DNA of 64,000 nucleotides from CAZQHK01 sp964593455 (GTDB lineage Bacteria > Muiribacteriota > CAYSPT01): contig CAZQHK010000005.1 in assembly GCA_964593455.1 (NCBI GenBank), positions 62,001 to 126,000 on the forward strand, written 5' to 3'. A program made the translations under genes and the position numbers. Under the pieces are notes generated by a model. That model worked only from the letters and a program-made list of their open reading frames with translations, did no database searches and had not been told where the DNA came from. Each line of letters opens with the position of its first letter. Within the stretch, counting starts at the first letter, position 1. Of the stretch, positions 43,884-55,200 are shown piece by piece.

Positions 43884-45605
43884 ATGATGAGAACCCTTTT
43901 CACCGGCGCTACCGGTCTAACCAATTTCCAGGCCAAGATAGACGTCATCAGTAACAACATCAGTAATGTAAACACGACCGGATACAATGCCCAGCGTATG
44001 CAATTCGGCGATATAATGGACCAGATGATTACCGCGTCGGCGGCTCCCACCGACTTCAAGGGCAGCCGTAACTCCATTCAGGCACCGCATGGAAGCACCA
44101 TTGCCTCCATAGATAACCTCATCTCCCAGGGCGGTATGCAACTCACCACCAATCCATATGACATGGCTATCCAGGGAGAAGGCTGGTTTGCTATGTTTGA
44201 CGGCGAGCAGATGCACTACACCCGGGCTGGGACCTTCGGTGTGGATGGCGATGAATTTCTTGTTGATCCGGGGACCGGGTTCTTTGTCATGGGATGGGCC
44301 CCGGAAATAGTAGACGACGTCCCGACCATCGTCCCCGGCGGAGACTTGGGGTCACTGTCGCCGACGAAGATCGAACAAACCATCTCCGCCACCGCTACTA
44401 CCGAGATGACGTTCGCCGGGAACCTTAACTCCGACGAGAACACATTTGCCAAGCTCAAGGCAGGCAGAGAGATCTTCGACTCCGAAGGGAACGCGTATTT
44501 CCTCAACGTCGTTTTCTCCAAGAACGAAGTCTTCGACATGGATAATGACGGGGCAGACGGTATCCCGGCCAACATGGGACGCCGGCACAACAGCGAAATA
44601 CTCGGGACGGGCGATTTGGTTACCTTCGATTTCCTGTTAGCCAATGCCCCGGCCCTGCCGGATTCCATCAGCGTCCGGGTAAACAGCCAGCCCACCACCG
44701 CGTACACGCTCCTGACGGATCCCGGCGGGGCGATCACGGGTATCAGCTTTAACACTGCTCCAGGCCTGGGCGACCTGATCGCCGTCGATTACAGCGAGCA
44801 GTTGAGCACGGACGACGACGGAACCACCGACGGGACGGCCACCTCGTGGACCTACCGGGTGGAAGTGCTACCCTCAACCGGTGGCGTGTCGAGCCCCGAC
44901 ATGGACGCCCTGCGGCTGGGAAGCCAGTTGCCCGGCCCCCAGGAAGCGGCGGCGGACGCGGTGATTCCCGATTTGAACGGCAGCGGTGTTGTCGTCTTCG
45001 ACAACGCCACCGGCATGATCAACAAAGCTTTGAGTTTCGTCTACAACAATGTTGATCCGAACACCCGCCTGCCAGTTTTTAGCACCAACGATTACGATGA
45101 GGCGACAGACAGCTACATCAGTCCCGTCAGCATCCAGTCAGACGATCCGGCTGTCGGTTTGTTCGACATCATACTGAACATTGACGAAGTCTCCCAGTTC
45201 TCTGAACAAACCACGGTGGAGGCTTCCACCCAGAACGGTTACGGAGCAGGTGAGCTGGTCGATTACTATACCGACTCAAACGGGCTGCTCACCGGAGAGT
45301 ACTCAAACGGCAAGACCAAGGTACTGGGACAGATACCGCTGGCCAGGTTCATCAATCAAGGCGGACTCCACCGGACCGGTAACACCTCTTTCATCGTCAG
45401 CAACAATTCAGGGACACCGTCGCTGGGCATGGCGGGTGACGATGGAAGAGGAACAATTCACACCAATTTCCTCGAAATGTCGAACGTCGATTTGGCCCGG
45501 GAGTTTTCGGAGCTAATCATTGCCCAGCGGGCGTTCCAGATGAACTCGAGTTCGATCAGGACAGCCGACAAGTTCCTCGAGCGCGCGGTAAATCTCAAGA
45601 CATAA
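43884..45605 (+). CDS. flgE: Flagellar hook protein FlgE
   Basis: 573 aa. The N-terminal rod/hook motif FQAKIDVISNNISNVNTTGY, the hook segment DMAIQGEGWFAMFDGEQMHYTRAGTF (about 90-115), and the C-terminal NVDLAREFSELIIAQRAFQMNS with IRTADKFLE are diagnostic. The inserted central domains carry acidic, calcium-loop-like runs (NDGADGIPANMGR, DDDGTTDG). It forms the curved hook joining rod and filament. No other flagellar gene lies in the window, which is unusual, since flgE generally sits with flgD and rod genes. GGAGG is about 11 nt upstream. Confidence 0.93.
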   Translation: MMRTLFTGATGLTNFQAKIDVISNNISNVNTTGYNAQRMQFGDIMDQMITASAAPTDFKGSRNSIQAPHGSTIASIDNLISQGGMQLTTNPYDMAIQGEGWFAMFDGEQMHYTRAGTFGVDGDEFLVDPGTGFFVMGWAPEIVDDVPTIVPGGDLGSLSPTKIEQTISATATTEMTFAGNLNSDENTFAKLKAGREIFDSEGNAYFLNVVFSKNEVFDMDNDGADGIPANMGRRHNSEILGTGDLVTFDFLLANAPALPDSISVRVNSQPTTAYTLLTDPGGAITGISFNTAPGLGDLIAVDYSEQLSTDDDGTTDGTATSWTYRVEVLPSTGGVSSPDMDALRLGSQLPGPQEAAADAVIPDLNGSGVVVFDNATGMINKALSFVYNNVDPNTRLPVFSTNDYDEATDSYISPVSIQSDDPAVGLFDIILNIDEVSQFSEQTTVEASTQNGYGAGELVDYYTDSNGLLTGEYSNGKTKVLGQIPLARFINQGGLHRTGNTSFIVSNNSGTPSLGMAGDDGRGTIHTNFLEMSNVDLAREFSELIIAQRAFQMNSSSIRTADKFLERAVNLKT

Positions 45606-45646
45606 TCTCCACCAAGCTCTTCATGTCTGTCATCCGGAAATAAAAG

Positions 45647-45677
45647 GAGGGCGAGTTGATCCTCGCCCTCAAAGAGC
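45647..45677 (+). terminator. Terminator hairpin after flgE
   Basis: GAGGGCGAG / CTCGCCCTC, 9-bp stem with a 6-nt loop, 41 bp past the stop. The downstream T run is weak (GAGCTTTT). Confidence 0.6.
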
Positions 45678-45774
45678 TTTTAGCCGGCAACCGCAGAAGG
45701 CAACCGAGCTTAACATGAAGAGGAAACGTCAAGGGTGACTCATTGATACATAAGACCTGCTTTTCACACACAAA

Positions 45775-45966
45775 CTAAAAGCAATCAGGCAGACAATCCA
45801 TGGCCCAACCGGGAGCCTGGTCTCCGAACTCGCGCCGCCTGATGCTATCTGCCAGGGCAACGATAACCTCCGAATTTTCATCGGAGTTCTGGATAAGGTT
45901 TTTAAAACGGCTTATCTCCTCCATGGATCCGTACATGAACACCAGAAAGGTTTCCGCAGCGAACAT
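45775..45966 (-). CDS. Possible small protein of unknown function (63 aa)
   Basis: ATG at 45966 with GAAAGGA about 10 nt upstream. The sequence (MFAAETFLVFMYGSMEEISR..., ending WAMDCLPDCF) has a hydrophobic start, a charged middle and a cysteine-containing tail. It overlaps no larger gene, so it is not a shadow, but nothing else supports it. Confidence 0.35.
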   Translation of the reverse strand: MFAAETFLVFMYGSMEEISRFKNLIQNSDENSEVIVALADSIRRREFGDQAPGWAMDCLPDCF

Positions 45967-46286
45967 CGAAGTGCCGTCCTTTCACAAAACCATTTACCAG
46001 CGGTTTGCTTCTGGTTTTTGGTTATTGCACAAGTCATGCCAGGAAATTGCGCGGACGGAAATTACTGATTTCATAACAGGCAAAAGTCCTATGAAATATG
46101 ACTAAAATAAATTTGCCTGGGTAGTATGAGTTTCAACAGGGGGATACGGTGAGAGACAATCTATGTCAAGGAACTGGACAGATACCAGGCGGCAGCCGTT
46201 CAAAAAACGGCCACATCATCTTCAAAATCTCCACTCACACTTGCTGGATGGAACCAGCCTTCGCCCGGGTAAAGAATCTCAAATCG

Positions 46287-46300
46287 CTCCTTGCTTGAGG
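46287..46300 (+). repeat. Arm A fragment of the dispersed repeat
   Basis: CTCCTTGCTTGAGG, identical to the second half of arm A, 20 bp beyond the stop of the minus-strand envelope operon. Confidence 0.4.
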
Positions 46301-46320
46301 TATGTTTTTTCCAACCCAGT

Positions 46321-48054
46321 CTAGAACTTCTGCGTCCACTTGCATGTCAACTTGTACTCCTCTTCTTTACCGGTCTGTTTCTTGGATTGGAAATAGTAGT
46401 TCATCATAGACTTGGGTGATATCTTCTGAAAGACTCGCAGGTACCCGTAGGTCGTACCGCCACCGGCAGTATTGATGTCGCTGTCACGATACTTCAAGTA
46501 AGTGCTGATCAACCATTTCTTGTTCACCTTGAAATTGATCTTGCCATAGACGGTGCTGTTCGGGTTACCCTCATCCGGAAGATACCGTTCATAATAGACC
46601 CTGAAAGAAGTGCGACTAAGCGGCTTATAGGACCAGGTCGCCCGTGAGGTCTGGTACTCGGATCCCGTTGTCAGTGAATCTGTGTCGACCTTTTTGACCT
46701 TGTACATCAGGTAACTCGACGTACTTAACCGATACTTGATCGACACATCGGACATCGACCGGTCATTGAACTTAAAGGGCGCCGTCAGGAACGGATCGTA
46801 ACCTTTGTTATTGGTGTCCTCCAATTTAATGACAATATCCGTTCGAGCCGATTTCGAACCGGGCAGGCTTCCCAGCCCGGTCTTCAATTCACCATAGAGT
46901 CCGTCACCCAGGTTTTGGAAATAACCGAATTCACCGTAGAGAGAAAGAGTGGCGAAATACTCTCCTTCAACCGCTTTTTTAAGAGCAAATTTTTTGTATC
47001 CATAGAAATCCATACCGCTCACTTCGTTGTCGAACTGGCGGCTGTGCAGGTTGAAAAATCCCATCCCGGTCTTGGCGTAGTTGCCGCTGCGAGCGTTGAT
47101 CCCTCCAAAGACCAGGCTGTCATCGGAATGACCCTTGATATGCCCATAAGCCAGGGCTATATCCACCGTATCCTCGAAGAATCGCTGGTAGGAGATACCG
47201 TCGTTTTTCAGGATCGTGCCACCACTCCAGTCCCACTCGTCCGGAAATCCGTACATGTTCTTCAGTTGAGATTCAGACATGTACCCGATACGGGAGACGA
47301 GTTTCTGGGTTGGATCGGAGTTGACCCTGGTGGAGATACGTTTCCCATCCAGGTTGGGTTTACTGATGTTGATACTGGGTTTTCTCCCGAACCTGAAGGT
47401 CCGCCGGCCGACCTGCCAGTCGGATTTTACCGCCCCCAGGCTCTTGAGCCTGTACACGGTCTCCATCTTCTGTTCCTTTTCTTCAGCGGGAGGGGCGGAA
47501 CCGTTGATCGGCACACCCAGTTCCTGGCCGAGCGCTCCGGCTTCTTCCAACAACGAATCGAGGCCGCTTGATTTAACCGGTATGTTTACCGGAACCAGTT
47601 CGGCATCCCAGGAGGAGACGGACATATAGAGGTTTCCCAGGCTAGTGTGGTCCGACGACTCGCTTTTGGAGACATCTACCCCGGCGATAACCAGCGTTGT
47701 GAGGCCGCCGTACTGTGTTTTCAGCTTGCTGTAGACACCGAGATTGTCACCACTGTTGATAGTCTTGTAGGTCTTGAACTGGAATTCACCCGAACGGCTT
47801 ACCTGCTCGACCAGTTTATCTTCATCGACTTCTTCAGCCTGCCGCTCATAGAACAGCTCTTCCAGTTCAGTAAAATCCGGATGTTCTTCATAAAGCAGGA
47901 GTTCCTCTTCCGAGGTGAGTTCGTCCACGATGTCTTCCACGTCCTGGTTAAAATCAACAAAAAGCTGGGCTGAAACCGGCCCGGCCAGGAAGCTGGCCAT
48001 GATCACCATAACACTCAAAATCGGTAGCCAAATCGTCCGCTTATTCATCTTCAT
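46321..48054 (-). CDS. Outer-membrane beta-barrel protein with acidic N-terminal domain
   Basis: 577 aa. I chose ATG at 48054 because AGGTGA precedes it; GTG at 48063 overlaps the upstream stop. Signal peptide about 1-30 (cleavage near VSA-QL). Residues about 32-75 are strongly acidic (ELTSEEELLLYEEHPDFTEL). From about 85 the sequence alternates in beta-strand fashion (FQFKTYKTINSGDNLGVYSK; WQVGRRTFRFGRK; YLMYKVKKVDTDS) and ends KWTQKF, a terminal phenylalanine as expected for BAM-assembled barrels. Last gene of the minus-strand envelope locus, translationally coupled to the PorV-like/HhH gene. Function unknown. Confidence 0.78.
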   Translation of the reverse strand: MKMNKRTIWLPILSVMVIMASFLAGPVSAQLFVDFNQDVEDIVDELTSEEELLLYEEHPDFTELEELFYERQAEEVDEDKLVEQVSRSGEFQFKTYKTINSGDNLGVYSKLKTQYGGLTTLVIAGVDVSKSESSDHTSLGNLYMSVSSWDAELVPVNIPVKSSGLDSLLEEAGALGQELGVPINGSAPPAEEKEQKMETVYRLKSLGAVKSDWQVGRRTFRFGRKPSINISKPNLDGKRISTRVNSDPTQKLVSRIGYMSESQLKNMYGFPDEWDWSGGTILKNDGISYQRFFEDTVDIALAYGHIKGHSDDSLVFGGINARSGNYAKTGMGFFNLHSRQFDNEVSGMDFYGYKKFALKKAVEGEYFATLSLYGEFGYFQNLGDGLYGELKTGLGSLPGSKSARTDIVIKLEDTNNKGYDPFLTAPFKFNDRSMSDVSIKYRLSTSSYLMYKVKKVDTDSLTTGSEYQTSRATWSYKPLSRTSFRVYYERYLPDEGNPNSTVYGKINFKVNKKWLISTYLKYRDSDINTAGGGTTYGYLRVFQKISPKSMMNYYFQSKKQTGKEEEYKLTCKWTQKF

Positions 48055-48059
48055 GTCCC

Positions 48060-49271
48060 TCACCTCCCCTCTTCCACTGTGAGGAATTTTTTAATCTTAT
48101 CAAACAGTTTTTCACCTATTTTCGGAACATTTATCAGGTCTTCCAGCTTCTCGTAGAGACCGTTCAGCTCCCGGTACAGGATGATGTTATTGGCGATCGA
48201 GGGTCCTATTCCCGGCACCGTAACCAGGTCTTCCGCGTAACAGGTGTTGATGTCGATCAGCTTTTTCTTTGGATCACGTAATTCTCCACCACTCCCACGA
48301 CTGGCCTGCGGTACATATGGTTTGGGAACTTTCTCCTCCTGATCAATAACAGGTATTTCCTCGGTTTCTTCCTTTTCCACCACCTCATCCGGCTTTGTTT
48401 TCTCTCGAGATTTCCAGAAATCGAAGGTGAGCGACACCCGGTGCGTGGGCGGCAAAACATCGTGGGTCATGTAAGCGTAATCCACCTGCCAACTCAGGAG
48501 ATTAAAACCAAACCCGGCGGTAAACCGTTTCGGGTTGGTGGAGTAGCCTGCCCGAACAGCAAAATGCTTGCTAACCAGGTACTCTTCTCCGATGTGAATT
48601 TCGATCTCCCGGCCGGTCTCCTGGACCGCGTCCACAGCCAGCGTGAGCCGCGGAAACGCCTGCAGAGCGATCCCTGCCCTGCTTAGTTGCGGAAGTTCCT
48701 CATTAACCACAGGTTTGTTGATATTCCTGGCCATCAAACCAAACTTTAAATGCCGGTTGACATTAACCAGGAGCCCGACATCCAGAGCGAACCCTTCCAT
48801 GGTAGGCGTGCTGGTGATGCGGCTGGAGAGCTGCCTGAGGGCCACACCCATCATGTGGCCAGTTCCCATCTCCCGGGCGATGGCGAACGTGTACTCGTCC
48901 TCCTGGTAGTTACGTCCGCCGAAATGCGACCAACTCCCACCCACGGTGGCCTTCATGTACGGGACCGGGATGGCACCGGCCAGGTAGTCATGCTTGAGCG
49001 CATCCATCCCAAAGAGTTCCGTGCGCATGGTGGTGATTTTCATGTTCTTCACCTGCGGCAGAGCCCCCGGGTTCCAGTAGACGGCCGAAGCATCGTCCGC
49101 TACCGCCACGAAAGCCCCGCCCATCCCGAGCGCCCGGGCGGAAACCATCTTGTCTTCAAACTCCGCGTGAGCCGTACCGGTGGCGGCCAGGCAGCCAACC
49201 GTCAACAGCAGCACCAGCACCCTGCATCGAATAACCCGTCCCTTGCCATTGTCTCGTCTGTAGTTATTCAT
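48060..49271 (-). CDS. PorV-like outer-membrane barrel with C-terminal ComEA-type HhH domain
   Basis: 403 aa. Signal peptide (cleavage near AHA-EF). The barrel opens with ARALGMGGAFVAVADDASAVYWNPGAL, the hallmark of UPF0164/PorV and FadL-like barrels, and runs to about residue 285 (HRVSLTFDFW). A charged linker with many Glu/Lys and prolines follows (about 290-335). The last 65 residues are a helix-hairpin-helix pair of the ComEA type: IDINTCYAEDLVTVPGIGPS and LYEKLEDLINVPKIGEKLFD. In PorV/FadL barrels both ends face the periplasm, so the DNA-binding domain would sit there, where ComEA binds incoming DNA. This joining is unusual. It lies 13 bp downstream of the giant lamin-tail gene. Confidence 0.87.
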   Translation of the reverse strand: MNNYRRDNGKGRVIRCRVLVLLLTVGCLAATGTAHAEFEDKMVSARALGMGGAFVAVADDASAVYWNPGALPQVKNMKITTMRTELFGMDALKHDYLAGAIPVPYMKATVGGSWSHFGGRNYQEDEYTFAIAREMGTGHMMGVALRQLSSRITSTPTMEGFALDVGLLVNVNRHLKFGLMARNINKPVVNEELPQLSRAGIALQAFPRLTLAVDAVQETGREIEIHIGEEYLVSKHFAVRAGYSTNPKRFTAGFGFNLLSWQVDYAYMTHDVLPPTHRVSLTFDFWKSREKTKPDEVVEKEETEEIPVIDQEEKVPKPYVPQASRGSGGELRDPKKKLIDINTCYAEDLVTVPGIGPSIANNIILYRELNGLYEKLEDLINVPKIGEKLFDKIKKFLTVEEGR

Positions 49272-49284
49272 AACGTATCAGTCC

Positions 49285-52200
49285 TCACTCGTACATGTGC
49301 CTGGACACAATAACGGAGGTCTCCGCTTTGGCCAGCCGGTAGAGCTCATCCTCGGCGTAGATGCTCATCACATAGATGCCCGTCGGCACCACCTGACCGT
49401 GGTCATCTATTCCGTTCCAGGTGTACTGCACCAATCCTTCCGGCACATTGGTAGCTTTCTCGGCCAGCGTCCGCACGAGCCGGCCTTTCACGTCGTAGAC
49501 CCGCACCCACAACTCGTCCGCGTCGTTGGTAATTCCAAAAGTGAGATACGATTCAGGTTTCAATGAACCCTCGGCGGGGGAGAAAGGACTGGGGCTGACC
49601 GAAACATCGTAGATCTCCATTCTTCGGCCGGGATCGGTATCGCCCACCAGCATATAGATCCCGGGCCGGGTGATCATGGCCGTCACCGTGTTGTCTCCAG
49701 AAGCGACATCCCCGCCGATCTTTTCCCAGTAGGCATCGTCGGAAGCGTTTTTAGCCCCGACGCTGCCTCCGCCCCGTTTACTGAAAAAGCCGACCTTCCT
49801 CTCCCGTTTGAGCGACCTCAATCGCGATCGGCGACGGCGCGCCCACTTCGGTCTGACCGTACCGCCCGGTGCAACCGGGGAGGAAAGATCCTGGTGCCAG
49901 TGATAGATAGCCAGGTTCTTTTCTTCTATCCCGGCAGCTTCTATCAGGTCATCATCGAATCCGAACACCAGGGTCACCGGCCGGGTGAAGGTCAAGGTGT
50001 GCGGTTTGATGTCGAGCGCCACCATGGACGGCACCATGTATTGATTGTCAACCAGGCTGTCCGTCGTGGGTAGATCATTAGCATCCATCTGTTCGATCGT
50101 GATTCGGAACGATCCCTTGATAACCCCGGCCGCGATTTGAATCTGTGTGCCCTGAGGACCTGACACCACCCCGCCTTGATCGTCGATGATCTCCGATGAG
50201 CCGGTACCGATGACCACCTCGCCATCGAACTGAGCCGGCACCGTTTCATTGTCGTCATCGTCTATCACCAGGCAGTTCTGCAGACTCAAGGGATAGGTCC
50301 CCGAAGGCAGCGGTACGCCTGCGTTGGGGTTCTTGACCTTGAAGTAGATGACCGCCAGCGGACCATCGCCCGTGACCTCATCCTTGACTCCGGTCACCGA
50401 GAACTGGATGAGCCCTTTCTCGGCCAGGTTTATCTCGTTGAAGCCCAGCCCCATCAGGGAACCTACGGCAATCTGCTCGCCCTCACGGTTTTCGTCCGAA
50501 TCCTGCAGGTCCAGATAGGTGGTGTCATACGTTATTTCGAAACCGGCCCCGACCAGGTCCCGGGCGTTGACAATCATGATATCCACATAGAAATACTCGC
50601 CTTCGGAGACACCTTTTTTCCTGGGGACCACCATCATCTTCATGGTGTTATCCTCGATAGCAATGGTGTACGGAATGTCAGACGGCGTCAGCGCCGGCAG
50701 GGTCTTCGTGTTGACGATATCGGAAGCCTGCAGGTAATACTCGATCCCGCTAAGCGTAACGTCTTCCTGGGGTATCCTCACTTCGTACAGGTTCGTCCCG
50801 GCCAACAGGTTCATGTTCAAAGTCGTATAGCTGTCCCCGCTGAGAGCTTCCCGGTAGTAGAGCCGGACAAAATCGATGGTGCGGTTGCTGAGGATCTTGG
50901 CGCGGATTATCAGCGGATCGCCGATATAGGCAGTACTCACGATAGTGTGAGAAAACTCAAGTGTACTCGGGTTACCTTCGTAAAGGCTGTTCTGATGGCC
51001 AGGCGTACCGTTTTGAGCATGAGGTTCGCTTTCAGCCCAGTTGTAGGCGTCGATTACCGGATCGTTCTTATCCAGCATGTCCGGGTCCTTCTTTTCCAAG
51101 GAAAGTCCGTTGGCATCGGCTCCCCATGAATCGAGATAGGTGACACTGGTCTTGGTTACCGTATCGGAACTGTTGAGACTGATGGTTCCGGACGTGTTGT
51201 CGAGCGTGAAGGTGGGCACATCCACCGCCTGGAAATTCTCGGTGGGATGATCTCCCCAGGTACCGTTTCCGTCACCGTAGACCGACTCGAACGTGTCGAG
51301 TTCCTTGGCCAGCAGCAGGTGCTCACCGACGGCGATGGTCGTACTATCGGGAATGGAGATAGCTTTGTCGGCAATAGTAAGGTTCCAACCGGTGAGATCA
51401 ACGGAAGAGGCGCTGCGATTGTACAGTTCGATATACTCCAGACCGCTGTCACCGACCGGGTTATACATGATCTCGTTCAAGACCACCGACGGCAGGCTGA
51501 TAACGACAATTTCCTTGGCGTCACTCTTGAGCGAGCCGCCGGGCGTGGTGGCGCTAACCACGAACCGGCCGGAGTTGGAGTCCCGTGCCTGGGCGCTGAG
51601 CGAGCCATAGGTAGCGTACCCGGTACCGGACGAGGACCAGGTAAAGCCGCCGTCCATGGAAACTTCCGCCGACACCGAATCGGTATTGACGTCGATCTGT
51701 ACCGACGAGGAAGTGACAATAGAGCCGAAGATGTCAACTACCTGGACCCCTATATCCACGGAAACGCTTACAAACGCGCTGACCGTGCCCGAAGGAGTTA
51801 TCTCCAGAGCATAAGGTTCACCGGGAGCGTAATTTTTCTTGCCCGGCGTGGGAGACGTTACCATCTGCCAATCGGCGGCGGCATTGGTGTCGGTGAAGAG
51901 CCGGTCACGAGCCAGCGAGTTGCCTTCTCCCAGCCCCGCCACTGAAGCGCATGACTCCTCATCGGCGCTTCCCACCCAGCCGCCGGCCGCGATTATCGTG
52001 GTCATGTCGGCGGCCTCGGTCTCGGTCAGAGCATCGCCGTCCATGTTGGCGTAGCAAACGGCGTCGATCAGGTTGTCCTTATGATCGTAGATCACCACCT
52101 GGTCGTCGGAAGTCACCATTCCGGACCGGTCGCTGAAGATGTTGATGACACCATCATCCGATTCCGTATCATCGGTGTCCTCGGTGTCGAAAACGAGAAG

Positions 52201-55200
52201 AATGAACTCGCCGGTCCTGACAATGGTACCGTTGGTGATTGACTTGACAGTGGAATCTATATAGAAACTATATCCCGATATCTCTACGCCGGCGCCGCCG
52301 TTGAGATCGTCGTAACAGTAGACCTCAATCCAGTCGTTAGCCTGCCCGCCCCCGCCCTTGCTCGGGGCGATCTCGGAAATGAGCAGACCCACATTGGGTT
52401 TCGGACCGGAGAGATTGCTCTTCCCCGGAGTGGGTACGGCGGTAACCAGCCAGTCGGCTTTAGAGGCGGTGTCGTCGGGGATACTGGTTTCCTCGTTCGT
52501 TATCCGGGCCACGCTTTCACCGCCCCCGACCACCGTGGAATCCAGGCAGTCACTTTCCGCGACTTCCGCACCCGCTTTGGTCCAATGGCCGGCGGTGACC
52601 AGTGTTTTCAAGTATTCCTCGCTCAGGTTGGTGAAGGAGCCGTTCTGGTTGGCCCAGACCACCATGTCCACCACGTCACCGGCGGGGGTGTAAATGGCCA
52701 CCATTTCATCGGACGAAGTCAAGCCGGTATCGGCGGTGTAGCAATCGATGAAATCACCGGTCAGAGCGCTTTCGTCGGTGCCGCTCGAGTTGTTGTACTG
52801 CAAGAGGAGATACTCACCGGTCTTGATGGTGGTGTTGCCGAAAGTTTTGTCGATCGTGGTCTCGTTTTTAGGCTTGATCGTATAGCCCGCCAGGTTGAAC
52901 CCGTTACCGCTCAGACCATCGTCCTGGCAGTAGATCTCGATCCAGTCGCTATCGAACCCGCCGCCGCCGCCGTCGAAAGCCACCTCGTTGATTTTCAGTA
53001 CCGGTTCAGGTATCTGGTCCACTATCTGGATGCTCTGGCTTGTCCCGGTATTACCGGAATCCTCGATCTGGATAGTGGTGGTCTGCCCGGTGGCGCCCGT
53101 GAGGGTCACCGGGACGGTAAGCACGCCATCGGTGAACCCGCTGGCACTTTCGGGAGCCACAGAAACGGATCCGCTTGACGAGGAGATCACGATGGTTCCC
53201 ACGTAAGTGTCCATGAGGGTGTTGTCTTCGTTTCGGGCGGTAGCCGTGATATCGAAGGCCGTACCGCTCACCGCGTAAGCGGGAGAATCAACATCGAAAT
53301 GGTGTACCGTGGGTGGATCGCCGTTATTGGCGCCGGGAGTCGAAGTCGACCGCGGCGTCCAGTCTTCCTTGGAGTTGTTATCCGTGGGCACGCTGTCGCG
53401 GGCCATCGACCAACCGGTCTTCATGGTCGTCGAGAGGAAACAGTCGTTGGGGTCGGCATCGGTAGGCTCGAAATCGGTCCAGGCCTTGTTGGCCGGAGTA
53501 TAGGCGTCGGCGCTATCGAGCAGGGTCTGCACGTTACCGAGTTCCGCCGACGGCAGTGCGCCGTCGGAGAAAGCCACACAGTCCAGGAGATTCCCCACCG
53601 CGTCGTAGATAGCCAGGGTTTCATCGGTCGAGGTTATGGAAGTCCAGGCGTCAGAAGAGATGTTCAGTATCCCGTCGCCGCCGGCCTCGGTTTCGTCCGT
53701 ATCGGCAGTGTCGGTCGTAAAAACAAGGAACTCACCGGTCTTGATAGTGCAGTCCTGGTTCGGTGAACCGTCGTTGGTAGAGTCGCCGAAAATCTTGTTT
53801 TTGCTGGTCCCGGAACCGTCCAGGTTGGAAATATAGGCGCCCTTGATATTGACCCCGTTACCGTTGTTCCCGTCATCGACACAATAAATCTCCACCCAGT
53901 CTTTATCGCCGGTTTTATTCTTCACCAGCACTTCGTTGATCATCAACCGGGCGGTCACCGGGGCCGGGGTAAGCGCTCCCGGGTTGGGGCTGTCCAGCAC
54001 CATCCAGTCGGCTTTGGCGTTGGTGTCGGTGTTCAGGTTATCACGGGCGATGGACTGGCTACTCGACACCGTGGTCGAATCGATACAGTCGCTCTCGGCG
54101 GCGCTGCCGCCGGCGATGGTCCAGTTGCCCGAAGGGACCAGCAGATCCACCTGTGTCTGTTCAGTGGTGAACGTTCCGTCCTGGTTCGACCAGCACACTC
54201 CGTCGATGTAGTTGCCCAGGGCGTCAACGAATACCTGCTGTTCATCGGTGGAGGTCACGCTGCTCTGAGCTTCGGTGAAAATCTCGACCGTGTTGTCCAG
54301 GCTGCCGCCGGTGGCGGCGGTTTCGTCGGTCCCCGCCTGGTCGTAGTAAAGAATGAGAAACTCACCGGTCTTGATGGTGCAATCCTGGTCGGCGACCCCA
54401 TCGTTGTCCGAATCGCCGAGCACTTTCTTGTGCGTGGTGTTGGTGCTGTCGAGATCGGTGATCGAGCAGTTTTTCAAGTTAACGCCGTTACCGCTGTTGT
54501 TGTCGTCCACGCAGTAGAATTCAACCCAGTCCGCGCTGCCGGCAACCATTACCTCGGTAACTTTGATGGTGGCGCTCAAAGCAGTGGCCGAAGCTGTTCC
54601 GGGTGTGGGATTGACATACCTGACCCAGTCGGCTTTAGCGCCGGTATCAGTGGAGCTGGCGTCACGGGCAGTGGACTCATCGTTGCCGATGGTGCTTGAA
54701 TCGACACAATCACTCTCCACTACCGCTCCCCCCGCCCTGGTCCAGTGCCCGGCAGTACAGAGCCCGTCCAGATAGGTCTCGTTTAGGTTCGAGAACGAAC
54801 CGCTCTGGTTGGCCCAGACGATCATGTCCAAAACCGCTTCGGAGGAGTCGTACAGAACGATCACATCGTCGGTGCCGGAAGGACCGGACTTATCGGTGTA
54901 GATATCTACGGCGTCACCGGTAAGCTGTGTCTCATCGGTGCCGTCGACATAGTGGAGGATGAGATACTCGCCGGTCTTGACGGTACAGTCGCCGATAGTC
55001 TTATTGATCCCGGTCTCGTTGCTGGCCCGGATAGTGTACCCGCTCAGGTTGAACCCGGAACCGCTCACTCCGTCGTCAACACAGTAGATCTCGACCCAAT
55101 CCTCGGTAAACCCGCCGCCGCCGCCGTTAAAAGCCACTTCGTTGATCCGGAAAACGGGAGCCGGAAGTACGGTCACCACGTTGATGGTGCCGCTGGTGCC

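Larger units (their letters stand above)
45606..46320. other. Long intergenic region after flgE
   Basis: Contains the flgE terminator hairpin, one possible short minus-strand gene (45775-45966), a small hairpin GCCGTT/AACGGC near 46193-46211, and an arm A fragment of the dispersed repeat at 46287. No other coding signal. Confidence 0.5.
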
